Positions 24,197-31,968 of a stretch of DNA of 64,000 bases are shown piece after piece. The stretch lies in the NCBI RefSeq assembly GCF_900108335.1, contig NZ_FNVT01000025.1, positions 62,001-126,000 on the forward strand, given 5' to 3'. Position 1 is the first letter of the stretch. Each line of letters starts with the position of its first letter. The notes beneath the pieces were generated by a model. That model was not told the origin of the DNA. It did not search any database and saw only the letters and a list, made by a program, of their open reading frames with translations. The position numbers and the translations under genes were made by a program. This DNA is from Nonomuraea solani. Its GTDB lineage: Bacteria; Actinomycetota; Actinomycetes; Streptosporangiales; Streptosporangiaceae.

Positions 24197-25353
24197 AAGT
24201 GTTGGCGATCGCCGACTCCGACTCGTATCTGAAATGGGCGGCATGCCTGCTCGGCGATCTGCCCGGAGGGGCGGAGCTCGTCGTGGTGCGCACGCCGATC
24301 GCGCCCTCACCCGAGCAGATCGCCGCCGCGGTGGGCGAACGGGAGGCGCCGCCGGTGCTGTCCGCGCGCTCGTTGCGGCGGCTCGCCGAGCGGACGCGGC
24401 CCGACGTGATCCTCGTCGCCTGTACGGGCCCCGTGGTGGATGTCCTGGTGGCCGAGGTGCTCGACGGGCTGCAGCCGCGGCCGGTGTTCGTCAGCGGGCT
24501 GCCGGGCATCTCGGTGCCGGCCACCGAGAAGGCGTGGATCTTCCGCAGCGGCTGCGACCTGTTCGTCGTGCACAGCGAGCGCGAGGCGGCCGAGTTCGCC
24601 CAGATCGCCGGCCGGCTCGGCGGGGGAGGGGCGGTGGGCCTGGCCAGGCTGCCGTTCCTGCGGCCCGAGAGCCTCGCCCAGGGCGGCAACCGGGTGGTGT
24701 TCGCCACGCAGGCCAAGGTGCCGCGCGAGCGGGAGGAGCGCGAGCGCGTCCTGCTGTCGCTGGCCGAGCTGGCCGCCCGCCGTCCCGACCTCGACGTGGT
24801 CGTCAAGCTGCGGGCGCTGGAGGACGAGCGGCAGACGCACAACGAGCGTCACCACTACCAGCGGCTGTGGCGGGAGATGGGCGAGCCGGGCCGGCTGGCG
24901 TTCGCGGCCGGTTCGATGCACGACCAGCTCACGCGGGCGGCCGGGTTCGTCACGGTGAGCTCGACGGCGGCGCTGGAGGCGATCGCCATGGACGTGCCCT
25001 CACTGGTGCTGCGCGACTTCGGCGTCAGCGCCGAGATGATCAACCTGGTGTTCGAGGGCAGCGACCTGCTCGGCACGCTGGAGGAGCTGGCGGACGGCGA
25101 GTTCCGCACCGCGTCGAAGGCGTGGTGCGCGGCCAACTACTTCCACCCGGCCGAGCGCGACGACTGGGCTGGGCTGCTGGCCGGGCTGGTGAACGACGGG
25201 ACGCGAAAGCCCGCCCAGTCGTTGCTGGACGGGCCGGAGCACGCGGCGGGGCGGCGCAGGGCCCGGCTCAGGGTCGAGGTGCCGCCCAAGATGTTGCGGG
25301 TGGGCTACCGGGCCAAGCGCCGCATGCGCCGCTACCTCAGATCGCTGACCTGA
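24193..25353 (+). CDS. DUF6716-type putative glycosyltransferase
   Basis: 386 aa, beginning at a TTG that overlaps the previous stop (TTGA); GTG at 24199 is the alternative. The sequence opens with KVLAIADSDSYLKWAACLLG and contains VFVSGLPGISVPATEKA, FATQAKVPRERE and VTVSSTAALEAIAMDVPSLVL, the last typical of GT-B transferases that bind a nucleotide sugar. I recall this family as a putative glycosyltransferase of unknown function linked to actinomycete sialic-acid loci. The last 17 bases overlap the 3' end of the convergent polysialyltransferase-like gene. Confidence 0.65.
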   Translation: MKVLAIADSDSYLKWAACLLGDLPGGAELVVVRTPIAPSPEQIAAAVGEREAPPVLSARSLRRLAERTRPDVILVACTGPVVDVLVAEVLDGLQPRPVFVSGLPGISVPATEKAWIFRSGCDLFVVHSEREAAEFAQIAGRLGGGGAVGLARLPFLRPESLAQGGNRVVFATQAKVPREREERERVLLSLAELAARRPDLDVVVKLRALEDERQTHNERHHYQRLWREMGEPGRLAFAAGSMHDQLTRAAGFVTVSSTAALEAIAMDVPSLVLRDFGVSAEMINLVFEGSDLLGTLEELADGEFRTASKAWCAANYFHPAERDDWAGLLAGLVNDGTRKPAQSLLDGPEHAAGRRRARLRVEVPPKMLRVGYRAKRRMRRYLRSLT

Positions 25354-26572
25354 TCTTCCTGCGGATCCTGGTGAACGCGCTGGGCTTGTCGGCGAAGCCC
25401 AGCGTCTCCAGGCGCTTGCGCTTGAAGTAGCGCGGGTCGAACTCGATGCTCGCCGGCCGCAGGTCCGGGTAGGTGTCCGGCTGCATGCAGTAGCCCACCT
25501 CCCGCACCAGCTCGGGCAGATCCGCCTCCGGCGGCTCGCCGATCCGGCCGTCGGACGAGATCCGGGGCAGCAGGGCGTCCACGATGGTGACCGGGATCCG
25601 GTTGCTGTTCTCGTACGGGGCCAGCCGTTCGAGCACGAGATCCGTGCCGTACGAGGCCACCGGCAGCCCGAAATAGCGCCGCGCCGTCACCAGCCCCGTC
25701 GAGAAGCACCCCACGACCAGCTCGGGCCGCAGCGCAGCGAAGCACACCTCGGCCGGCACGCTCTCCCCGGCCACCGCCAGCTTCACCCCTAACGGCCCGG
25801 CCGCGGCCCGCAGGAGCTGCGCGTGCCGCCGCCCGGCCGCCGGGTGCGGCTTGAAGACGACGCTGGTGTGCCCGCGCGCGACCAGGGCCTTCAGCATGCT
25901 CTCGTGCAGCCCGGCCTCCTCCTCAGGCGTGACGATCTCCAGCGCCGACAGGTACTGGCCGAGGATGATCGCCTGCCCGGGCAGCGTGTCGGGGGCGGTG
26001 GCGGTGACCTCGTGCACGATCGACAGGAACCGCTCGTCCGGCAGGATCTCGGGCGGGACGCCGTACTCGCTGAGCAGCAGTGGCGTCAGGCCCGGCACCA
26101 GGTCCAGGTGGATCAGCCGGGTGATGCGGCGGAAGATCTCGGCGGGCAGCGGGTCTCGGGTCGGGCCGTAGCTCATCAGCCCGTCGGAATAGACCGTGAT
26201 CGGGCAGTCGCGCACGAGCCCGGCGATCGTCCGCGCGGGCGGCACCGCGATCGACTCCAGCACCAGCTCGTCGACGCCGTCCAGCCCCCAGTGGGAGCGG
26301 ATGAGGCGCTCCATCATCGGCACCTCGATGACCCGCGCCCGCCAGTCCGACGGGTGCAGCGGCGCGACGAGGTCGTTCCAGGAGTGCACCTCGTCGAAAC
26401 GGGAGCGCAGCACCGCGAAGCCGGGCGTCTTGTCCAGCGGCATCGCCACCTCGGGGATGGCCGCGTTGTTCGACACGATGAGGACCCGGCGGCCGTCACC
26501 GAAGCGGCCGTCGTCGATGGCGGCCGCCAGGGACATCGCGCCGAACAGCGTCGAGGCGTAGAAGACCTTCAT
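25337..26572 (-). CDS. Polysialyltransferase-family protein (alpha-2,8-polysialyltransferase-like)
   Basis: 411 aa. The sequence opens with MKVFYASTLFGAMSLAAAID and has the HP motif in VVFKPHPAAGRR (near 250) and the Ser-rich loop GCFSTGLVTARRYFGLP (near 300), both used by bacterial polysialyltransferases to bind CMP-sugars. It is the third gene of the minus-strand operon; its ATG directly follows the TAG of the GT2 gene. It may polymerise the nonulosonic acid made by the fusion enzyme. A basic C-terminus (RIRRKIRSAI) may attach it to the membrane. Confidence 0.78.
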   Translation of the reverse strand: MKVFYASTLFGAMSLAAAIDDGRFGDGRRVLIVSNNAAIPEVAMPLDKTPGFAVLRSRFDEVHSWNDLVAPLHPSDWRARVIEVPMMERLIRSHWGLDGVDELVLESIAVPPARTIAGLVRDCPITVYSDGLMSYGPTRDPLPAEIFRRITRLIHLDLVPGLTPLLLSEYGVPPEILPDERFLSIVHEVTATAPDTLPGQAIILGQYLSALEIVTPEEEAGLHESMLKALVARGHTSVVFKPHPAAGRRHAQLLRAAAGPLGVKLAVAGESVPAEVCFAALRPELVVGCFSTGLVTARRYFGLPVASYGTDLVLERLAPYENSNRIPVTIVDALLPRISSDGRIGEPPEADLPELVREVGYCMQPDTYPDLRPASIEFDPRYFKRKRLETLGFADKPSAFTRIRRKIRSAI

Positions 26573-27553
26573 CTATGTCTCCTCACGGTCACGGCGGACC
26601 CGGACGTGCGGACTGGGGGGCAGGTCGGGCACCAGGGCCCGCAGCGTGGCCTCGCGTTCGACGGACATGCGCGCCACCGACTCGGCCACCAGCTCCGGCG
26701 GCAGCGCGCGCACCATCTGCGCGCCCCGCTCACGGAAGCGGGCGCGCAGCTCCGGCGTGAAGCGCTCGCCGATCTCCAGGTGGTGGGCCAGCAGCGCGCA
26801 GAAGTTGCGCACGGCCTTCGGCAGGAACTCCGGTTCGAGATCCTTGAAGACCAGGTCGAACGCGTCGAAGAAGTGCAACTGACGCTCGTCGCCCACCTGC
26901 GTCAGCGACCCGGACACCATCCGCCGGTAGAACACCCCGGCCAGCGACACCACCGCGAACGTGGCGGCCTCCCGGTGCAGCCGCCAGATCCACGGCCGGT
27001 CCTCCGCGGTGTGCAGGGAGCCGGGGAAGTGCAGCAGGTCGCGCAGGGAGCGCCGGTAGATGCCGGCCCAGGCGTACGGATAGTCGACCATGGTCCGCAT
27101 GCCCGCGGGCAGGATGGCGTCGCGGGGGTCGAGCACCGCGCCACGCCGCGCCGACGGGGCGCGGTGCACGACCCGCTTGCGGCCCTCGACCTGGACGTGG
27201 TCGGCGCGCACGAAGTCGCAGCCGAGCCCGTCGATCGCGTCGACGAGCCGTGCCAGGTAACCGGGGGCGAGCCAGTCGTCACCGTCCATGAAGGTGACGT
27301 ACCGGCCGGTCGCGGCCGACAGGCCCGTGTTGCGCGCGTCCGCGAGCCCCACCGGAGTGGGGTTGCGGAGCACGGTCAGCCCGGGGAGATCGTGGACGAA
27401 GTCCTCGATGATGTCCCCCGTGGCGTCCACGGACCCGTCGTTCACGACGATGAACTCGAAGTCGTGCCGCGCGTTGCGGCCGAGCGAGGTGAGCGCGTCG
27501 GCGATGAAGCGCTCGCCATCGCGGATCGGCACGACGACCGAGAGAGTGATCAA
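26573..27553 (-). CDS. Family 2 glycosyltransferase
   Basis: 326 aa GT-A fold. The nucleotide-sugar site is visible in LSVVVPIRDGERFIADALTSL, the FIVVNDGSVDATGDI motif and the metal-binding DGDDW at about 90-94. The WIWRLHREAATFAV stretch (EDRPW before it) matches the acceptor-side Glu-Asp of family members. The TTG start at 27553 has AGGAG 9 bases upstream. It lies 27 bases after the fusion gene and touches the polysialyltransferase-like gene. It probably decorates or links the polymer. Confidence 0.85.
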   Translation of the reverse strand: MITLSVVVPIRDGERFIADALTSLGRNARHDFEFIVVNDGSVDATGDIIEDFVHDLPGLTVLRNPTPVGLADARNTGLSAATGRYVTFMDGDDWLAPGYLARLVDAIDGLGCDFVRADHVQVEGRKRVVHRAPSARRGAVLDPRDAILPAGMRTMVDYPYAWAGIYRRSLRDLLHFPGSLHTAEDRPWIWRLHREAATFAVVSLAGVFYRRMVSGSLTQVGDERQLHFFDAFDLVFKDLEPEFLPKAVRNFCALLAHHLEIGERFTPELRARFRERGAQMVRALPPELVAESVARMSVEREATLRALVPDLPPSPHVRVRRDREET

Positions 27554-27580
27554 TGTGAGTTTCTCCTGGGTAACGGTCGG

Positions 27581-29620
27581 TCAGACGGTCGCCCGGCGCA
27601 GGCGGGCCTTGGGGGCCTCCTCGCCGGGGAAGACGCGCTTGACGCCGTCGCCCATGGCCTGCTCGATGATGCGGATGTCACGGACGAGGTGCTCGAGGCC
27701 GGACGGCTCCAGCGAGGCGGCGTGGTCGGAGCCCCACATGGTCCGGTCGAGGGTGATGTGCCGCTCCACGCAGACCGCGCCGAGCGTGACGGCGGCCAGC
27801 GAGATCTGCAGGCCGCGCTCGTGGCCGGAGTAGCCGACGGGGACGCCGTAGCGCTCCTTGAGCGTGGTGATCGTGCGCAGGTTCGCCTCCTCGGGAGGCA
27901 GCGGGTACGTCGACGTCGCGTGCATCATGATCAGCCGGTCGGTGCCGAGGATCTCGACGGCCCGGTCGATCTCCGACAGCGTGGACATCCCGGTCGACAG
28001 GATGATCGGCTTGCGGGTGGCGGCCAGGGCGCGCAGCAGCTCGTGGTCGGCGACGCTGGCGGAGGCCACCTTGTGCACCAGGACCTCCATCTCCTCGAGG
28101 AAGTCCACGGAGGGCACGTCCCACGGCGAGGCGAACCAGTGCAGTCCGCGCTCATCGCAATATTTCGCGATCTGGCGGTACTCGTCCCGGCCGAACTCGG
28201 TCCGCTCCTTGTACTCCAGGTACGTCATCTCGCCCCACGGCGTCTGCCTGATCTGGCTCTTCTGCTCCTCGGGCACGCAGATCGCGGGAGTGCGCTTCTG
28301 GAACTTGACCGCCTGGCAGCCGGCCTCGGCCGCCACGTCGATGAGCTGCCTGGCCAGGTCGAGGTCGCCGTTGTGGTTGATGCCGATCTCGCCGATGACG
28401 TAGACGGGCTCGCCGTCGCCGACCAGCACGTCGCCGATGGCCACGGGGCCGAGACGGGGCTGCTCGCGCACCTCGGCGACCGCCACCGGCTCGGGCCGGG
28501 CGGCGACGACGCGGTCGCACAGCTCACGGACCGCGCCGGACCCGCCGGCCTTGGTCAGCACCACGCGGGCGGCGGCGCGCACGCGCGGGTGCGCGTCGGG
28601 CGTGGCGATGGGCCAGCCGACCTCGGCCATCGGGCCCAGGTCGTTGACGTCGTTGCCGACGTAGGCGACGCGGGCGGGGTCGAGGCCCTCGATGGTCAGC
28701 CAGTCGCGCAGCACGGTGCGCTTCTCGGCCAGGCCCTGCAGCACGGGCACGCCGAGCTTGCGGGCGCGGGCGGCCACCACCGGGTTGTGCTCGGTGGACA
28801 TGACCAGCACCTTCACCCCGGAGCGCTTCAGCAGCGCGACGCCCATCCCGTCGGAGCGGCTGACCAGCACCATCTCGCGGCCGTCGGAGTCGACGTAGGC
28901 GCGGTCGTCGGTGTGCACGCCGTCGAAGTCGGTGATGACGCAGTCCACGTCGATCGGCTCAGGCGTGTCGATGAACGGGGCGAGCGCTCGCACGAGCTCC
29001 AGGTCCTCCGGGTTGTCGATCTCAATGGCGTGCTGCGGCGGCACCGGCTGCACGGCGACCTCGCCGAAGAAGCGGTGACCGTGCTCGCGCAGGCCGGCGG
29101 TGCGCATGACGTAGAAGGCGCCGTTCTCGCGGAACTCCGGCTCGCGGTCCTGCCGGCGCTGGCGGACGGCCGGGTCGTGGTTGACGCCGGTGCCCGCGGC
29201 GGTCCAGAGGAACTCGTGCGTCAGCAGGCCGGACACGACCGAGTCGGCCTCGCCGTCGAGCACCTTGCGCACCGCCGCCGACAGGTTCTCGGGGTCGATG
29301 AACGCGCTGGTGCACTGCACGAGCACGACGACCTCGGGGTCCTCGTCGAGCGTGTCCAGCGCGTGCAGGACGGCGGACTCGCTGGAGGCGGTGGCGCCGC
29401 TCAGCTCCGCGGGACGCTCCACCACGGTCGCGCCCGCCTGCCTGGCGGTCTCGGCGATCCCGTCGTGGTCGGTGCTGACCACGACCTGGTCCACGAGCTC
29501 GGCGCGCAGGCACGCGCGCACCGCCCTGGTGACCAGCGGGACGCCCCCGACCGGGGCCAGGTTCTTCAGGGGTACGCCCGCCGAACCTCCGCGGGCGGGA
29601 ACTACGGCCAGGACTCGCAA
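27581..29620 (-). CDS. Trifunctional CMP-nonulosonate synthetase - HAD phosphatase - nonulosonate synthase
   Basis: 679 aa in three parts. Residues 1-222 are a NeuA-type cytidylyltransferase (VVPARGGSAGVPLKN; the usual Lys of GSKG is Ala14). Residues 226-375 are a KdsC-like HAD phosphatase with all motifs intact: Asp231 and Asp233 in DFDGVHTDD, Ser275, Lys300, and GNDVND at 322-327. Residues 400-679 are a NeuB-type synthase (IGEIGINHNGD, VKFQKR, metal His600 in YSGHERG and His621 in VERHITLD). The C-terminal SAF (antifreeze-like) domain of NeuB is absent. The TTG start has GAGGAG 6 bases upstream. No epimerase NeuC is nearby. If the sugar is Kdn, the chain would make it from mannose-6-phosphate and PEP, remove the phosphate and activate it. 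Confidence 0.88.
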   Translation of the reverse strand: MRVLAVVPARGGSAGVPLKNLAPVGGVPLVTRAVRACLRAELVDQVVVSTDHDGIAETARQAGATVVERPAELSGATASSESAVLHALDTLDEDPEVVVLVQCTSAFIDPENLSAAVRKVLDGEADSVVSGLLTHEFLWTAAGTGVNHDPAVRQRRQDREPEFRENGAFYVMRTAGLREHGHRFFGEVAVQPVPPQHAIEIDNPEDLELVRALAPFIDTPEPIDVDCVITDFDGVHTDDRAYVDSDGREMVLVSRSDGMGVALLKRSGVKVLVMSTEHNPVVAARARKLGVPVLQGLAEKRTVLRDWLTIEGLDPARVAYVGNDVNDLGPMAEVGWPIATPDAHPRVRAAARVVLTKAGGSGAVRELCDRVVAARPEPVAVAEVREQPRLGPVAIGDVLVGDGEPVYVIGEIGINHNGDLDLARQLIDVAAEAGCQAVKFQKRTPAICVPEEQKSQIRQTPWGEMTYLEYKERTEFGRDEYRQIAKYCDERGLHWFASPWDVPSVDFLEEMEVLVHKVASASVADHELLRALAATRKPIILSTGMSTLSEIDRAVEILGTDRLIMMHATSTYPLPPEEANLRTITTLKERYGVPVGYSGHERGLQISLAAVTLGAVCVERHITLDRTMWGSDHAASLEPSGLEHLVRDIRIIEQAMGDGVKRVFPGEEAPKARLRRATV

Positions 29621-29691
29621 GGTTTCTCCTCAGTGCATCGGATTGCACCCAGAAGCTAAAGGGCCGGATTGAACGGCCAGCGTCACCCTTA

Positions 29692-30357
29692 TTAACTTTC
29701 CATGGGGATCCGGTAGAGCAACTCTGGCCGGCCCACTCCGCCGTACTGCGGGATGCGCACCGCCGTACCCCGTTCGACCAGGTATTCCAGGTAGCGGCGC
29801 GCCGTCACCCTGGACACTCCGATCTCGTCGGCCACACCCTGCGCGGCCATCCCCTCCGGGTGCGCGCGCAACTGCGCGGCCACGCTGTCGAGGGTGTCCT
29901 TGGCCATGCCTTTGGGCAGGTCCGAGCTGCCCCGCAGGGTGCCGAGCACGCGGTCCACGTCGCCCTGGCCGACCGCCAGTCCCGCCTCCTCCTTGAACCG
30001 GGCGTAACGCGTGAGCTTTTCGGCGAGTGTCGCGTACGTGAACGGTTTGAGCAGGTATTGGGAGATCCCGAGCGAGACCGCCGACCGCACCATGGCCAGG
30101 TCACGCGCGGAGGTGACGGCGATGATGTCGCACATCAGGCCGCCCGCGCGCACCGCCCGGCACACCTCAAGGCCGTGCATGTCGGGCAGGTAGAGGTCGA
30201 GCAGGATGAGGTCCACGGGCCGCCGGCGCAGGAACCGCAGCGCGTCCCCGCCGGACCTGACCACCCCGGCCACCTCGAAACCCGGCACCCGCTCGACGTA
30301 GATGCGGTTGGCCTCGGCGGTGATCTCCTCGTCCTCGACCACCAGTACGGAGATCAT
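29692..30357 (-). CDS. CitB/DcuR-family response regulator
   Basis: 221 aa. A receiver domain with Asp54 in LILLDLYLPDMHG and Lys near 103 (LLKPF) is followed by the extended DNA-binding region of CitB/DcuR regulators, with a helix-turn-helix in GVADEIGVSRVTARRYLEYLVERG. The ATG overlaps the stop of the sensor kinase gene (ATGA), so the pair is coupled. These systems sense C4-dicarboxylates or citrate, and the divergent gene is a dicarboxylate transporter, a very likely target. The gene is 71 bases from the start of the nonulosonate fusion gene on the same strand and could in principle read into it. Confidence 0.9.
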   Translation of the reverse strand: MISVLVVEDEEITAEANRIYVERVPGFEVAGVVRSGGDALRFLRRRPVDLILLDLYLPDMHGLEVCRAVRAGGLMCDIIAVTSARDLAMVRSAVSLGISQYLLKPFTYATLAEKLTRYARFKEEAGLAVGQGDVDRVLGTLRGSSDLPKGMAKDTLDSVAAQLRAHPEGMAAQGVADEIGVSRVTARRYLEYLVERGTAVRIPQYGGVGRPELLYRIPMES

Positions 30358-31847
30358 CGGGCGCGCTCCGGAACCGGCAGCCGGACCGTGAACGTGGAGC
30401 CGCTCACCTCGATGCTGCCGCCCAGCCGCCGCACCGCCTGCCCCACCAGCGCCAGCCCCAGCCCGTGCCCGTCGCCCTTGGTCGTCCAGCCCTTCCCGAA
30501 CGCCGCCGGGTCGGTCAGCCCTGGCCCGTCGTCTGCGACCCTGATCAGCACGCCGCCCTCGTCATTGCTGAGATGCACCTCCACCCGCGTCGCCGCGTCG
30601 ATCGCGTTGTCGATCAGGTTGCCCACGATCGTGACCAGCTCGCGCGGGTCGAGGCCCAGGTCGTCCAGCTCGCTGTCCTGGCTGATCACCAGCTCGCCGC
30701 CGCGCTCGGCCGCCTCGGCGCTCTTGCCCAGCAGCAGCGCCGCCAGCACCGGCTCGCGCACCGCGCCCATCACCCGGTCGGTCAGCTCCTGCGCGGCCCG
30801 CAGCTCCGCCGTGCCCAGGGCCACCGCCTGTTCGGTACGGCCCAGCTCCACCAGCGTGATGACCGTGTGCAGCCGGTTGGCGGCCTCGTGCGCGGCCGAG
30901 CGCAGCGAGTCGGCGAAGCCGCGCTCGGCGTCGAGCTGGCCGGTCAGCGCCTGCAACTCGGTGTGGTCGCGTACGGTGACGACCGTGCCGAGCCTGCTGG
31001 CCGCGCTGTTGACCGCGAGCACCCGGTCGCCGACCAGGTGGATCCGCTCGTCGTCGTCCGCCAGCACGTCGGCCAGCCCCAGCTCGCCCACGTGCCGGCC
31101 CTCGGCGTCGGCGGGCAGGCCGAGCAGCAGCCGGGCCGCGTCGTTGCACAGCGTCAGCGTGCCGTCCCTGCCGACCAGCAGCAGGCCCTCCCTGACCGCG
31201 TGCAGGACGGCGTCGTGGTGCTCGTGGATGCGGCCCAGCTCGACCGGCCCGAGCCCGTGCGTCTGGCGGCGCAGCCGCGCGGTCACCAGCCACGTCCCGG
31301 CCGCGCCCAGCGCGAGCGCGACCGCCACGAGCAGGGCGCCCCAGGTGTACTGGTCGCGCAGCCGGGCGCTGATCCTGTCGATGGTGATGCCGGAGCTGAC
31401 CAGCGCCCGCACCCGGCCGCCCGCCATGACCGGCGTCACCGCCCGCTCGGACGGGCCCAGCGTGCCGGTGTAGGTCTCGGTGAACGTCTCACCCCGCAGC
31501 GCCCGCTCGGTGTGCCCGCGGAACGGCTTGCCGATCTCGGCCGGGTTGGGGTGGGTGTAGCGGGTGCCGTCCGGCTTCATGATGGTGATGAAGTCGACTC
31601 CCGTCGCCAGGCGCACCCGTTCGGCGTACGGCTGCAGCCGCGCGCTCGGGTTCGCGTCGTCGAGCGCGTCGAGCACGTCGGGGGAGACCGCCACGCTCAC
31701 CGCGACGGCCGTGGCCGTGCGGCGCGCCTCCTCGGTGAGCAGCTCACGGGCCTGCACCAGCGCGAGCGCCGCCCCGCCGGAGACCGTGACGGCGACCACG
31801 AGCAACTGCAGGACCAGCATCTGCCCGGCCAGGCTCCAGCGCCGCAT
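30354..31847 (-). CDS. CitA/DcuS-family sensor histidine kinase
   Basis: 497 aa. Two membrane helices (about 10-32 and 168-190) enclose an extracellular PAS-like domain with VDFITIMKPDGTRYTHPNP, the binding pocket type of this family. A cytoplasmic PAS domain (about 205-290) is followed by the phosphoacceptor His320 in SAAHEAANRLHT and an ATP-binding domain with NLIDNAIDAA, VADDGPG and GHGLGLALV. It should sense an extracellular di- or tricarboxylate and phosphorylate the downstream response regulator. Confidence 0.92.
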   Translation of the reverse strand: MRRWSLAGQMLVLQLLVVAVTVSGGAALALVQARELLTEEARRTATAVAVSVAVSPDVLDALDDANPSARLQPYAERVRLATGVDFITIMKPDGTRYTHPNPAEIGKPFRGHTERALRGETFTETYTGTLGPSERAVTPVMAGGRVRALVSSGITIDRISARLRDQYTWGALLVAVALALGAAGTWLVTARLRRQTHGLGPVELGRIHEHHDAVLHAVREGLLLVGRDGTLTLCNDAARLLLGLPADAEGRHVGELGLADVLADDDERIHLVGDRVLAVNSAASRLGTVVTVRDHTELQALTGQLDAERGFADSLRSAAHEAANRLHTVITLVELGRTEQAVALGTAELRAAQELTDRVMGAVREPVLAALLLGKSAEAAERGGELVISQDSELDDLGLDPRELVTIVGNLIDNAIDAATRVEVHLSNDEGGVLIRVADDGPGLTDPAAFGKGWTTKGDGHGLGLALVGQAVRRLGGSIEVSGSTFTVRLPVPERAR

Positions 31848-31894
31848 GCGATCACCTCCCGAACGACATTTCTCGTGAACGAAACTTACTCAAT

Positions 31895-31910
31895 AGTGAC
31901 CTGCATCACT
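31895..31910. promoter_or_regulatory. CRP-like palindrome upstream of dctA
   Basis: AGTGA-CCTGCA-TCACT, a perfect-arm palindrome, resembles the GTGA-N6-TCAC consensus of Crp/Fnr-family regulators. It lies 58 bases before the dctA start and 47 bases from the sensor kinase start, so it could act on either gene. Binding is inferred. Confidence 0.5.
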
Positions 31911-31968
31911 GGTGAGGCGCATAGTCGCACAACCAAAGGTCCCTCCAAAACCGCCGGAGAACCCCCCT

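Noticed and set aside
25823..29659. Very long open frame (over 1200 codons) on the plus strand, opposite the nonulosonate genes
   Set aside because: It is antisense to recognised genes; GC-rich codon use leaves such frames open by chance and the translation has no known domain.
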